This document shows, piece after piece, positions 9,272-18,326 of a stretch of 64,000 nucleotides of DNA. The notes under the pieces are model-generated. The model worked only from the letters and a program-made list of their open reading frames with translations. It was not told the origin of the DNA and ran no database searches. Both the position numbers and the translations under genes were made by a program. Numbering within the stretch: the stretch's first letter is position 1; every line of letters begins with the position of its first letter. The stretch is from Martinezella tropici (GTDB lineage Bacteria > Pseudomonadota > Alphaproteobacteria > Rhizobiales > Rhizobiaceae), in assembly GCF_008370325.1 (NCBI RefSeq), contig NZ_VNIP01000003.1, positions 553,580-617,579 of the forward strand, written 5' to 3'.

Positions 9272-10366
9272 TCAAGCGGCGTCCGCCAATTCCACGCGAT
9301 TTCGCCCGCCGGCCTTGGCGCGATAGAGTGCCTTGTCGGCAGCCTCCAGCACATGCTTGAAGTCGGCAGTCGGTTCGTGGGAGCAGGCAATACCGATGCT
9401 GACCGTGACGCGGATGCTCTCCTGCTCGAACATCAGGATTGTCGCTTCGATATCCTTGCGGATCTTTTCCGCAATGGCGGTGGCTGCCTTAACATCGGTG
9501 TTCGGCAGCAGAACGACGATCTCTTCACCGCCATAGCGGGCGGCAATGTCGGTCCTTCGGACGGTCTGCCGGATCACGTCCGCGACCCGCGCCAGGACCG
9601 TATCACCGAAGGAATGGCCCCAGCTGTCGTTGATCTTCTTGAAGTAATCGATATCGAGCATGATGATCGAAAACGGGATGCGCCTGATGCCGGCTTCCTT
9701 GCTGCAACGGTCCCCTTCCCGCTGTAGGACACGGCGATTGGGCAGCTTCGTCAGCGGATCGAGGCTTGCTTCGCTCTCGAGCGCGCGCTGGATGCCGATG
9801 CGATATTGCTCGCGCTCCAGCAGATCCGAGAGGAGAAAGACACCGATTATATTGACGATCGTGACCGGAAGCGTTGCCGAGAGCAGAAGCTCGCGCGCAA
9901 CCGCCCACGGCAGAAAGACGAGAACCACGAGCGACGTGCAGGTCGCCATGCCGAACAATGCCGATCGCTTCCATCCCGTGCCGATCCACTGCCGCGGCAG
10001 GAGACTGAGCATATAGCCGGCAAGCGCGACGATGAGGATCCCCGCAATGCCGCCGACGGCGCCCAGGCCGCCGATCATGAAGCGAAACAAACCCATCATC
10101 ATCGCTGCAACAACGGTCCCCAACAGGCCGCCATAGACCGGCGTAAGGACGAGGAGGATCGAGCGGCCATCCTGAATGACGCCAGGCATCCACTGGATCG
10201 GATCAGCCATCGACAGGATGCCGACCACGCCGAACAGCAATCCGACCGCAACCGATTTCAGGATGCCGCGATCAATGATCCGTATGACCCAGGAATAGGC
10301 ATAGACGATGATAGCCACCTGCCCCAGGACCCGCACCAGCGACGGCAAATGCATTTCAATTCCCAT
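9272..10366 (-). CDS. Membrane-bound diguanylate cyclase (5TM sensor, GGDEF)
   Basis: 364 residues. The N-terminal ~180 residues form about five to six membrane helices with the 5TMR-LYT-like block DGRSILLVLTPVYGG (~66-80). The C-terminal GGDEF domain (~195-360) has LDPLTKLPNRR at its start and an active-site loop GGEEI (279-283). An inhibitory I-site RRTD lies five residues before it (270-273), so the enzyme should be active and subject to c-di-GMP feedback. It is a single gene, transcribed toward the riboswitch region. The start at 10366 has GAAGG about 9 nt upstream. The input signal is unknown. Confidence 0.93.
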   Translation of the reverse strand: MGIEMHLPSLVRVLGQVAIIVYAYSWVIRIIDRGILKSVAVGLLFGVVGILSMADPIQWMPGVIQDGRSILLVLTPVYGGLLGTVVAAMMMGLFRFMIGGLGAVGGIAGILIVALAGYMLSLLPRQWIGTGWKRSALFGMATCTSLVVLVFLPWAVARELLLSATLPVTIVNIIGVFLLSDLLEREQYRIGIQRALESEASLDPLTKLPNRRVLQREGDRCSKEAGIRRIPFSIIMLDIDYFKKINDSWGHSFGDTVLARVADVIRQTVRRTDIAARYGGEEIVVLLPNTDVKAATAIAEKIRKDIEATILMFEQESIRVTVSIGIACSHEPTADFKHVLEAADKALYRAKAGGRNRVELADAA

Positions 10367-10893
10367 GGCTATCCGCCTTCTTCGCGAGGAGCCTCGTCAA
10401 TGGCACGCATCGGCCATACTCGAAGTCGGCGCAGGATACCATGCGATCTCTATAAAATGGTTTAGCGAGTCTCTGCGGCGGAACGTGGCTTGGGGCGGGA
10501 CAGGGGATCGAGTCGGGATCGCAAATAATGATCATTGTCGTAATAGAACTTCGAAATTGATACGGATCGATGCCATGGTGTCCGACACCGCAATCCGAGC
10601 AGTGGCGCACTTACGAATTTTCGGGGGATTATAAGACATCGAGGGAGTGGAACAATGCGGATGAAAAAATCGAAAGGTGGACAATGCTGAGCAGATTGCC
10701 GAAGCTGCGCAAAGCCTTCCCGGTGGATCGCTTTTCAAGAACGTATAGATAATACGCGCTATCTGGCACCCGGTGTGAAGCGGTCAAGTGCGGACGAACA
10801 ATTTTTCGCCTTAAGCTGCAGGCGATCGATGCAAGACCTGTGCGCGAAACTGCGCTGTAAAGATGTTGGGCACGATCCGAATATCGATCATGG
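10367..10893. other. Intergenic stretch, ~530 bp, no gene recognised
   Basis: Both flanking genes are on the minus strand. The stretch is more AT-rich than its surroundings in places and probably holds the promoter of the diguanylate cyclase gene and the 3' region of the patatin operon. Short open frames on both strands lack ribosome-binding sites and coding character. No repeat, hairpin with a U-tract or RNA gene could be supported. Confidence 0.5.
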
Positions 10894-12150
10894 TCATGCC
10901 AATGGCCTTTTCGGGAAGGGCCAGGCCGGGGCAACCTGTCGCATCGACCCGCGATAGTTTGCTCGAACGCTTCGATCGCAGATCGCATATCCCCAATTCA
11001 CCAGCTTTTCCGATACATCGTCGCCGAGGTTGCTGAGCCGGGTCGGTGCGCCGGAGAGGGCCGCGACCTCCTTCGGCGAACATGGCAATGCCCCTTCGGG
11101 CGCGAGTTTGGAGGGGTCCGTATCGATACCCCAATAGGAGCCGAAACGACCGTATCCCTGCGCGGCGACCAGCGATGCCTCGTCGCTCAGCGGCGCGGCC
11201 GCCTTGAAGCGGCCGATAAGATCGCGACGCCGCAGTGCTCTCACCTGGTTGTCGGTGACATCCAGAATCCGGCGAAGCTGACTAACCCAATTGCGGCATA
11301 GGCCGGAATTTCGGGCAAAGGGCGCGCCGCCATCGCTGACGAAAAGAGTGGCGAAGCGCTTTATCAGCGGCTCGACGCCATGATTGTCGTAGACGCCTCC
11401 ATCGGTGAGAATGACAGTCCTGCGAAAATCGCGGATCGCCGTGATCGGTTTGGACGGCGCCGTCGGCCAATCCTGAAAACTACCGTCCGCAAACTTGAGC
11501 ACCAGCGGCGACAGAATGGGAGGAAAGGCCGAAGAAGCGGCCACAGCTTGGGCCAACGGAAAATCCGGCCGGTCGAGCCGCCCGACGATGTAATCACCGG
11601 CATAGGTCCTGCCAAAGCGCCAGAGTACGCCGGTCTGCAGGTTCGTTGCGCAGAATATGAACTGCGGCTGGTCGGGCAGATCCTGAAGGCTGCGCCCCTG
11701 AAACAGATGCTTGTCGTAGAATTTCGCCACTTGCCGCGCGGCGGACGTTCCGGGCAGGAGCCCGATCACCGCATCCATGATGTCGATCCTTGCCCGGGCA
11801 AAAGCGAGCATTGGACTGACGAAGACATCCTTCATATTGGCAAAATCAGCCGTGACGAGATCGGGCCAAACGCTCGCGAGCCAGGCGGTGGTGATAGAGC
11901 CGCCGGAAACGCTGGAGACGCGCTTTGCCTGTTGCAGAAGCCCAAGTTCGGCCAAGCGGAGGAAGGCGCCGACGTGAAAGAGCATGGCCCGAAATCCCCC
12001 GCCGGACGCGGCGACACCGATACCCGCCTCGAAACCGTTGCCGTCCCACCGGAAATCGGAGGCTTCCACGACCTCGCTTTCGGCGGATAGAGGTATCGCA
12101 TCGATCTCATTCATGGACCATGCCTCATTGTCGGCACCGGAGATCTCCAT
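10894..12150 (-). CDS. Patatin-like phospholipase
   Basis: 418 residues from the ATG at 12150; an ATG at 12114 has a better spaced GAGG and may be the true start. The oxyanion loop GVAASGGGFRAM (~45-56), the nucleophile elbow SVSGGS with Ser83 and the catalytic Asp in TDGGVYDNHG (Asp250) are all present, so the Ser-Asp dyad is intact. Patatins hydrolyse acyl chains of phospholipids. No signal peptide is visible, so it is probably cytoplasmic. It starts 17 bp after the PLD-fold gene and is last in a five-gene same-strand cluster. Pairing of two phospholipase-like enzymes suggests a role against membranes, possibly as a defence effector or toxin; this is inference. Confidence 0.9.
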   Translation of the reverse strand: MEISGADNEAWSMNEIDAIPLSAESEVVEASDFRWDGNGFEAGIGVAASGGGFRAMLFHVGAFLRLAELGLLQQAKRVSSVSGGSITTAWLASVWPDLVTADFANMKDVFVSPMLAFARARIDIMDAVIGLLPGTSAARQVAKFYDKHLFQGRSLQDLPDQPQFIFCATNLQTGVLWRFGRTYAGDYIVGRLDRPDFPLAQAVAASSAFPPILSPLVLKFADGSFQDWPTAPSKPITAIRDFRRTVILTDGGVYDNHGVEPLIKRFATLFVSDGGAPFARNSGLCRNWVSQLRRILDVTDNQVRALRRRDLIGRFKAAAPLSDEASLVAAQGYGRFGSYWGIDTDPSKLAPEGALPCSPKEVAALSGAPTRLSNLGDDVSEKLVNWGYAICDRSVRANYRGSMRQVAPAWPFPKRPLA

Positions 12151-12167
12151 GCCGGGGGCGCATCTCC

Positions 12168-13850
12168 TCAGTGCGAGAACAGAAGACGGTCCTTCGCCGC
12201 CTGCGAACCCGTTGCGTAGAACCGCTGAAACCAGGCCGCCTGCCCGGGGGCCGGCGGCCGGGCGAGCGTCAGGCTGTTGGGCGCACCCGCACCCTGCATC
12301 GCCGAGCGGAAATGGAGATGATCGAATATCCGGAGGGCTTCGAGGGCATAGGATGTCGCGACCCGCTGGTCTTCGATCATGACAAGATTGTCGCCATTGC
12401 CCGTTTCGCCGCTGGGCGACAGGTTGGAGGATCCGGTGAATACCTTGGCCGTCGGCAGGTTGAAGTCGGTCACGACGAACTTGTCATGCTGATGAATACC
12501 GCTGCCGCCGCTCCATTCGGTCTTGAAAGGTTCCGGCGCGTGGCTTGCAAGATAGGTGAAATCCACCAGGCCGATCGTCCCATCGGGTTTGCGGATTTCG
12601 AGTCCGCCCTCCTTGTCGGAAATGCCGTAGCTGAACACGTCCTTGCCCATCAGCCGATCGACTGCCTGGCGCACCGGGCCTGAGCGGATCTGGTTAAGGA
12701 AGGCGATGGCGTAGAAGACGGAAGACGAGGCCTGATCGATCGCCGCGCCAACGGGGCTGAGCGACAGATCGCTCGATTGGTGCGGCGAGAAGCAGAAGTG
12801 CGCTGCCGGCATGCCGGGCGCCTGCACGAGGCTCCACTTGCTGCTGAGGCCGTCCTGCTCGAAGGCGTCCAGTCCCTGAAAGGCCAGATCGAAGGCACGG
12901 CCGAACAATCCCGCCGCATCGCTTGAATGGAACACGAGCGCATTGTTGGCCTGTATGTAAAGGCCGCGATAGCTGAAATTGGTCGAGCCGAACAGCACCT
13001 TGAGGGGCTGGCCGCCGCGCCGGACGATGAAGACCTTGTTGTGCTGCAGGGTCTTGAAATGCATGCGCTTCACCGCACCCGTTCCCGCCGAAGCAGCAAG
13101 TCGCGCCGCCGCCTGCGATTCCGCGCTGCCGGAAGGTTTGTGCGACCCTGAATTGTCGATAATGGCGCGAACGCGATTGCCGCAGCTTTCGAGCTTGGCG
13201 ACGATATCGCGCTCGTTGAAATCATAGGCGAAGACATCGATGGAGAGACCGGGATCGTTCACCACCTCGTCCAATAGGCCGAAGATGAGATCATAGGCTT
13301 CGAAGCCGAGCCACTGGTAGACGTCGCCCTGCAACTTCGTGAAGGTCAGGCCCTGGTCCGGATCGCTCGGGATAACGTCCGGATTGTTGCCGAACTTGTC
13401 GGCGTAGGCCTGCGAGGAGGCAAAGTTGCGGGTAAAGCCGATATCGAGATAATCGCTATAGGTCATGCGGTCGAGCGAGATCGGCAGGTCGGCAACCTGA
13501 TCACCGCTGCGCAAGGCGCCGGCGGCATTCATGTGCATCTTCGTCACCCGATAGAGATAGGTTCCATCCGTCGGGTCATAGGGAAAATGCATCCAGCGGA
13601 ACTTCTGGAATGGAGCCTCGGTCGACAGGAAATTGCGGAAACCGTCGACGCCCTTGCCGCTGCTGTAGTCGAAATTCAAACGGTTCCTCAATGGAACATA
13701 ATCAGCCGAACTCGGGCTCTTCACCTCAATCGCGAAGCCTACGAAATCATCCTCGGGATCGGTGACGTCCATCCCGATGAGGCACATGCGTTCGCCGCGC
13801 CACAATTTCACTGCAAGGCTGCCGGCGCTACCAGTATTGGCAAAAGTCAT
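12168..13850 (-). CDS. Phospholipase D-fold protein with one intact and one degenerate HKD motif
   Basis: 560 residues. The C-terminal HxK(x)4D motif is intact (HDKFVVTD, 455-462, followed by GSSNLS). The first is HNKVFIVR (270-277, followed by GSTNFS), where Arg replaces the Asp. PLD enzymes normally use two HKD motifs as one active site. The His and Lys are retained in both halves, so activity is plausible but not assured. The N-terminal ~150 residues match nothing I recognise. No signal peptide is seen. It lies between the histidine phosphatase (84 bp) and the patatin (17 bp), so it is probably co-transcribed with them. A nuclease or phospholipase activity is possible. Confidence 0.82.
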   Translation of the reverse strand: MTFANTGSAGSLAVKLWRGERMCLIGMDVTDPEDDFVGFAIEVKSPSSADYVPLRNRLNFDYSSGKGVDGFRNFLSTEAPFQKFRWMHFPYDPTDGTYLYRVTKMHMNAAGALRSGDQVADLPISLDRMTYSDYLDIGFTRNFASSQAYADKFGNNPDVIPSDPDQGLTFTKLQGDVYQWLGFEAYDLIFGLLDEVVNDPGLSIDVFAYDFNERDIVAKLESCGNRVRAIIDNSGSHKPSGSAESQAAARLAASAGTGAVKRMHFKTLQHNKVFIVRRGGQPLKVLFGSTNFSYRGLYIQANNALVFHSSDAAGLFGRAFDLAFQGLDAFEQDGLSSKWSLVQAPGMPAAHFCFSPHQSSDLSLSPVGAAIDQASSSVFYAIAFLNQIRSGPVRQAVDRLMGKDVFSYGISDKEGGLEIRKPDGTIGLVDFTYLASHAPEPFKTEWSGGSGIHQHDKFVVTDFNLPTAKVFTGSSNLSPSGETGNGDNLVMIEDQRVATSYALEALRIFDHLHFRSAMQGAGAPNSLTLARPPAPGQAAWFQRFYATGSQAAKDRLLFSH

Positions 13851-13934
13851 CTCAATCCCCTCGTTGCGTTGGATGAAGGCGATGCTTGTCTTTCATGCGG
13901 GAATGCAGAAGGCCGTTAAGCCGTTTGGATCGGA

Positions 13935-14405
13935 CTAGAATGGCTCGAATATTTGCGAGACCTTGGGTCCGTCACTCAGAAAATCTGTAGCCAGAATCAG
14001 ATTGAACACAGCCGGTGCCCATGGATCGGGATAGCTTCCCTCAGGCGCGCCAAGTGTCCACATCAGCCCGGGAATATTGCCGTGATGCCAGCAGACTAGG
14101 ATCGCCTTACCTTCGAATTCGGGCTTGGAGAGCAGCGTATCGGCCAAGGCGCCGTAGTCTTTGTCGGCATACGACGTATGCAACGCGATACCCAATGCTT
14201 CCGCCAAGGGCTGGACGGTCTGGACAGGCCTCTCACTATGCCTCGACGGAGCGGCGGCAAATATGAAATCCGGTGGTCCAAGGCCTTCGAGATACCAGGC
14301 GGCCAACGCTTTCGCGCGCGCTCGCCCGGGGGCGGACAGGTTCGGATCTCCCGGATCGTCTGGCTTTTCGGCATGACGCATGACCAATATCCTGACTGGC
14401 GCCAT
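13935..14405 (-). CDS. Histidine phosphatase (phosphoglycerate mutase/SixA-like) family protein
   Basis: 156 residues from the ATG at 14405, chosen because of the strong Shine-Dalgarno GGGAGGGACG directly upstream and because the catalytic RHAEK motif (residues 10-14) then falls at the usual N-terminal place. An in-frame ATG at 14525 overlaps the previous stop but would add 40 residues without family similarity. The second conserved His is seen in VCWHHGN (~100). Members remove phosphate from His, small metabolites or proteins. Its place in the cluster between the membrane protein and the PLD-fold gene does not reveal a substrate. Confidence 0.82.
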   Translation of the reverse strand: MAPVRILVMRHAEKPDDPGDPNLSAPGRARAKALAAWYLEGLGPPDFIFAAAPSRHSERPVQTVQPLAEALGIALHTSYADKDYGALADTLLSKPEFEGKAILVCWHHGNIPGLMWTLGAPEGSYPDPWAPAVFNLILATDFLSDGPKVSQIFEPF

Positions 14406-14521
14406 TCGTCCCTCCCTTGGCTGCCGTCTTGATCCATCGCTACCTGAAATTGGATCCACGATATTCTTTCCACAACCAGGCGCAATGGCCATTTTCGGCA
14501 TTAAAAAAATTTCATAAAGCG

Positions 14522-15967
14522 TCATGGTGGCCTGGTTGCCGGCGTGGCAGGAGCCGGGGCCGCGTTCTGGGGAGCGGCGGTCGCGGGTCCATTCGCAGCC
14601 GCGGAACCCGGCAGAACTTTGGCGGTTGCCACCGTGTAGAACTGGTAACCGGCGAAGATGATGAGGACGACGACGAGCACGCCATAGACGTTGCGAACGG
14701 TCTTGCGGACGCGACCATAGTCGGACACGCTATTGCTGATCGGTGTTTCGCTGAACTCCTCGATTTCGGCGGCGCTCAGCACCTGGTTCAATCGCAAGGC
14801 CCATATGGCGCGGGCGCGGTCCTGGCCGGCAAAATAACCGGCATTGATGAATGTCTGGACACGAAAAGACAGGATCAGAAACGCCGCCGCGCCGATGGCG
14901 AACAGCCCCGCGATCCATGTATTGGGCGTCTTTGCGGCATCGGAGAGGATTTTGATCACGAAGGGCGTGGTGGCGACAGCCAGATCCTTCCACAACGCGC
15001 CCGTCATATCCTGGGCTCGCTGGGTCGCCTTCTGCGCCTCGTCCACGACCGTCTTGCGCAAATCGGCAAGGGCTTTCAGCGTCTCCTTGCTGCCGGCCTT
15101 GACATAGGCCGCATAGGCGGCCTTCGCGGATTCGAGGCTGCCGTCTCCGAATTCGGCGAGGCTCCCCTGGCGATAACTGCGCGCCCATTCCGCCGCCAGC
15201 AGAACATGACGGGTCTCCGTGTCGCGCTCGCCGCCTGCAAACACCCAAAACACACCGTCATCGAGCCGCTCGAACATGGCGAGCAGTTCGGGAAGCGAGA
15301 CGCTGACCTTGCGGCTCGGCGGGCCGGAGAGCTGATAAATCACATTCGGCGCTGCCCCATAGACCTGATCGGAAAGTGCCGCCATCAGCCTGGGAGCCGC
15401 CAGTAAGCGCCAGGCTTCGAATGTCTGCGACGATTGCCGCGGATGATCCTGCAGCAGCCATGGCCGTATATCTGCCGGCACGAGCCCTGCATTGCTGGCG
15501 TCATGGCATATGCTTCGAGGGTTGGGAAGTTCCGGCAGCCGATCGAACGGCGCGGGAGGTTGCTCCGTCCAAGGCTGGAACCTCGCGCCATGGGATGTGA
15601 ATGTCTCATCCGCCGTCAGTTCGGCAACGCAGACAACGAGGCTGCCATCCAGGGCCTTTGCCAGGCCTGTCAGGGATTTTCCGTAGAAGAGCCGAAGAAC
15701 GGTCTTCTGCGAGACCTTGTTGAGCGTAATGGCAAAAACCGTGCTCGATGCCGGCACGTCGCCGTCGTCGAGGGCAATGTCCGTACCGTCACGCCTGATC
15801 GTGACGGAGTCGAGAAAGGCCGGAATATTGATGCGGAGGGCCAGCCATTCCGTTCGAAGGGTTGCATCGTCAAGTTTCGCCCTGACGATGATCAGTTCCG
15901 CATGCTCTTCGACTGGCTTCGTCGGCTGCGTTCGTGCAATAAGATCGAGGATCTCAGTTGGGGTCAT
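14522..15967 (-). CDS. Conserved two-TM protein of unknown function
   Basis: 481 residues from the ATG at 15967 (a TTG at 15976 is an alternative). The first ~330 residues are soluble and match no family I know. Two membrane helices follow at ~350-369 and ~428-447, separated by a ~55-residue loop. The C-terminus is a low-complexity Ala/Pro/Thr tail. A helical region (~300-325) precedes the first membrane segment. It overlaps the end of the NA37-like gene by 14 bp, which indicates coupled translation and a likely functional pair. A role as a membrane partner or sensor of that protein is only a suggestion. Confidence 0.75.
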   Translation of the reverse strand: MTPTEILDLIARTQPTKPVEEHAELIIVRAKLDDATLRTEWLALRINIPAFLDSVTIRRDGTDIALDDGDVPASSTVFAITLNKVSQKTVLRLFYGKSLTGLAKALDGSLVVCVAELTADETFTSHGARFQPWTEQPPAPFDRLPELPNPRSICHDASNAGLVPADIRPWLLQDHPRQSSQTFEAWRLLAAPRLMAALSDQVYGAAPNVIYQLSGPPSRKVSVSLPELLAMFERLDDGVFWVFAGGERDTETRHVLLAAEWARSYRQGSLAEFGDGSLESAKAAYAAYVKAGSKETLKALADLRKTVVDEAQKATQRAQDMTGALWKDLAVATTPFVIKILSDAAKTPNTWIAGLFAIGAAAFLILSFRVQTFINAGYFAGQDRARAIWALRLNQVLSAAEIEEFSETPISNSVSDYGRVRKTVRNVYGVLVVVLIIFAGYQFYTVATAKVLPGSAAANGPATAAPQNAAPAPATPATRPP

Positions 15968-16970
15968 CGGTCTCAATCGCCAGCTTGTCGTGGATGATGA
16001 TCATGCCGTCCTCGGTCTTTTCGATCAGGGCGCGGAATTCGTTCGGCACGCGGATCTCGATGCCATTTTCGGTCTTGAAATAGAGTGTCTTCGGTCCCTT
16101 CACCTGATCGGGCGCGAGCGTCATCGGCACGCCGGAGATCCGCTCTGTCGTGAGGCTGCGATTGAACTTGCTCAACAGAACGCTGTCGTCCGCAAGCTTG
16201 TGCCCGATGACGGTCTCGAGAAAGGAGCGATGGTCGTCGCTGTCGATTTCACCACCGCCGGAGGCGGCGTCGTAGGTCCGTTTGGTGAGTTCGCGCACCA
16301 CTTCGCCATCGACGAGATCCGGATTGTCACCGATCACCTTGCGCGTGACATCGACCAATTTCTTCGTCAATTCGGCATCGCTCAATGTCTGCCGCGCGCC
16401 CAGAAACGCCTCGAAATATTGCGCCACCTTTTGCTGATTGCGCCTGTCCAGCACGGTCAGCTCACCGCCCTTTTCGGTCAGTTTGATAAGGGCTGCCTTT
16501 TGCAGCGCCGCCTTGTTCTGGACGAAGGTTTTCTGAAGCGCTTCGAGGCTGACCTTCTTCCGGCCGCTGCCGTCATCCGTCAGATCGTAGGCGATGACCG
16601 TTTCGTCATCATATTTCAGAAGGGCGAACGATCGTGTTGCCTTCGCCTTCAGGACGAACAGCAGAACCGCTCCTTCGGCGGCGGTTCCGCCGTGATAGGC
16701 TTGGAAATCCTCGGCCAGTTTTTCGCTTTCCTCCTGGAAAACGCCGGCATTCGAGGCGATGCGGCCGAGACGCTCGCGCGTCGAAGACGCATCGGAAAAA
16801 GCATAGGGCAAGCCGCCATTCACCGATCGGATGCGATCGACGAAGAAGCTCTCGAATTCCCCAGGATCGACCTCCGCCAGCTTGATCAGACCGTTTTTCG
16901 GCCCGACAAGATGGAAGATCATTCTTTCGATCTTGAGATCGCTCAATTCGCTGTCATCGAAAAATGCCAA
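15954..16970 (-). CDS. Nucleoid-associated protein, YejK/NdpA (NA37) family-like
   Basis: 338 residues when started at the TTG at 16970, which has an excellent Shine-Dalgarno (GGGAGGGG, 7 nt spacing). The frame is open upstream to 17066, but family similarity starts with SDLKIERMIFHLVG, and this length equals that of E. coli YejK (335). Shared features are an N-terminal beta domain, a central LLFVLKAKATRSFALLKYDD block, QKVAQYFEAFLGA (compare VADFFMDFLGA in YejK) and a C-terminal beta region. YejK binds the nucleoid, but its function is poorly understood, and relatives occur in mobile or defence contexts. It heads the minus-strand cluster and overlaps the two-TM protein gene. Confidence 0.72.
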   Translation of the reverse strand: MAFFDDSELSDLKIERMIFHLVGPKNGLIKLAEVDPGEFESFFVDRIRSVNGGLPYAFSDASSTRERLGRIASNAGVFQEESEKLAEDFQAYHGGTAAEGAVLLFVLKAKATRSFALLKYDDETVIAYDLTDDGSGRKKVSLEALQKTFVQNKAALQKAALIKLTEKGGELTVLDRRNQQKVAQYFEAFLGARQTLSDAELTKKLVDVTRKVIGDNPDLVDGEVVRELTKRTYDAASGGGEIDSDDHRSFLETVIGHKLADDSVLLSKFNRSLTTERISGVPMTLAPDQVKGPKTLYFKTENGIEIRVPNEFRALIEKTEDGMIIIHDKLAIETDDPN

Positions 16971-17189
16971 GTGCCCCTCCCAAACGTGCCAGTGAACACT
17001 CAGAACAAGATAGGGTTGAAATGATACAAGGCGATCTTCAAGCCTGGATGACGTTGCTGCAGTCATCTTTCGTGCCGTGCACCGGTACCAGAAAGCCCAT
17101 CGCTATCTTTCAGTTTCGCGCACTGTGCTTCGGATTCTTGATTTTGCGCATGACTTTACCGCAAAACCGCGGGGTGTACGCGCCACGCT

Positions 17190-18197
17190 TTAAATCCTGC
17201 GGCAGGAATTGCCCGGAACGAACTTCGGCGTGAGCACGAAATCCTGCGGCGGCTCGACGGCGCCCTGGGGATTGGTGATGCGATGCATGAGGCGCCTTGC
17301 GATGATGCCGCCGAGCGCGAGCGTGTCCTGAACCACCATGGTGATGCGCGGCGTGATGACCGAACTCCACTGCACATTGTCGATCATGGCGAGCGAGATA
17401 TCTTCGGGACAGCGGAAACCCAGCTCCTGCATGGCCTGCAGTGCCGAAAGCGCAACGGCGTTATTGGCGCCGAGAATCGCGGTCGGGCGCTCGGGCTGGA
17501 TCAGTAGCCGCATGGCCGCCTCGTAGCCAGCCGCGCGCGTAAACTGGCCGTCAACCACGAAATTCGGGTTCACCTCGACGCCGGCATTGGCCATGGTATC
17601 GGCAAAGCCGCGATATCGCTCCGTTGCCGTATGCATGTGGCTCGGGCCGGTGATGAAGGCAATGCGCCTGTGGCCGAGCTGCAGGAGATGTTCGGTCAGC
17701 ATCGCACCGGCAAGGTAATTGTCAGAACCGACGAAATCGCGCTCGATGCCGGCAACCTTCTGGTCGAAGCAGACGATCGGCACGTTCAGGCCGGCAATGA
17801 AGTCGAGATAATCCTGATCATAACCTGACGGCGCAAGTGCCAAGCCGGCGGTCTTGAGACCGATCAGATGCTCGACCAACGCCCTTTCGCGATCCGTCTT
17901 GCCGGAGGAATCGGTGACGACGACGAAGTGCTGGTGATCGAGCGCATAGTTTTCCAGCTCGCGCCGGATATCCCCAAAAAACGGGTTGCCGACATTGCCG
18001 ACGACGAAACCGATCATGCGGCTGCGTCCGCGCGCCAGGCTTTGGGCAAGCGGGTCGGCAACGAAGCCGACAGCGGCAATCGCCTGACGAATTTTCTCCA
18101 GCGTTTTCTGGCTGACACGCGCCGGATTGCTGAGCGCCAACGACACCGTCGAGACGGATACGTCAGCGAGCTTGGCGACGTCACGAATTGTGGCCAT
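17190..18197 (-). CDS. LacI-family transcriptional regulator of the fucoside operon
   Basis: 335 residues. The N-terminal helix-turn-helix and hinge (TIRDVAKLADVSVSTVSLAL, then hinge ending RSRMIGFVV) is followed by a periplasmic-binding-protein-like effector domain. It is divergent from the alpha-fucosidase operon. A 16 bp palindrome lies in that promoter, and a half-matching copy lies just upstream of its own start, so it probably represses both. The effector is likely a fucosyl sugar or fucose; this is inferred from the neighbours. Confidence 0.92.
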   Translation of the reverse strand: MATIRDVAKLADVSVSTVSLALSNPARVSQKTLEKIRQAIAAVGFVADPLAQSLARGRSRMIGFVVGNVGNPFFGDIRRELENYALDHQHFVVVTDSSGKTDRERALVEHLIGLKTAGLALAPSGYDQDYLDFIAGLNVPIVCFDQKVAGIERDFVGSDNYLAGAMLTEHLLQLGHRRIAFITGPSHMHTATERYRGFADTMANAGVEVNPNFVVDGQFTRAAGYEAAMRLLIQPERPTAILGANNAVALSALQAMQELGFRCPEDISLAMIDNVQWSSVITPRITMVVQDTLALGGIIARRLMHRITNPQGAVEPPQDFVLTPKFVPGNSCRRI

Positions 18198-18203
18198 GAA
18201 TTT

Positions 18204-18220
18204 TTCGAACCGTTTCTATC
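18204..18220. promoter_or_regulatory. Probable autoregulatory LacI site
   Basis: TCGAACCGTTTC at 18205-18216, immediately upstream of the lacI-type start codon, matches 9 of 12 positions of the TCGAACCGGTTCGA core at 18360-18373. This suggests that the regulator also binds its own control region. The right half is degenerate. Confidence 0.55.
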
Positions 18221-18326
18221 GCTTTTAGCTTTTCGATCGCAGAGGTTTCCTTCGATGAATCGCTGTCATAAATCTAACATTTGCCGGCCATGAAGCAATA
18301 TGCGGAAAGAGATTTCAACAGCGCGC

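Noticed and set aside
10367..10893. Small genes or an sRNA in the longest gap
   Set aside because: No ribosome-binding sites, terminator or conserved structure could be seen.
14406..14525. Forty-residue N-terminal extension of the histidine phosphatase
   Set aside because: The start at 14405 has a far better ribosome-binding site and places the RHAEK motif at the usual position.
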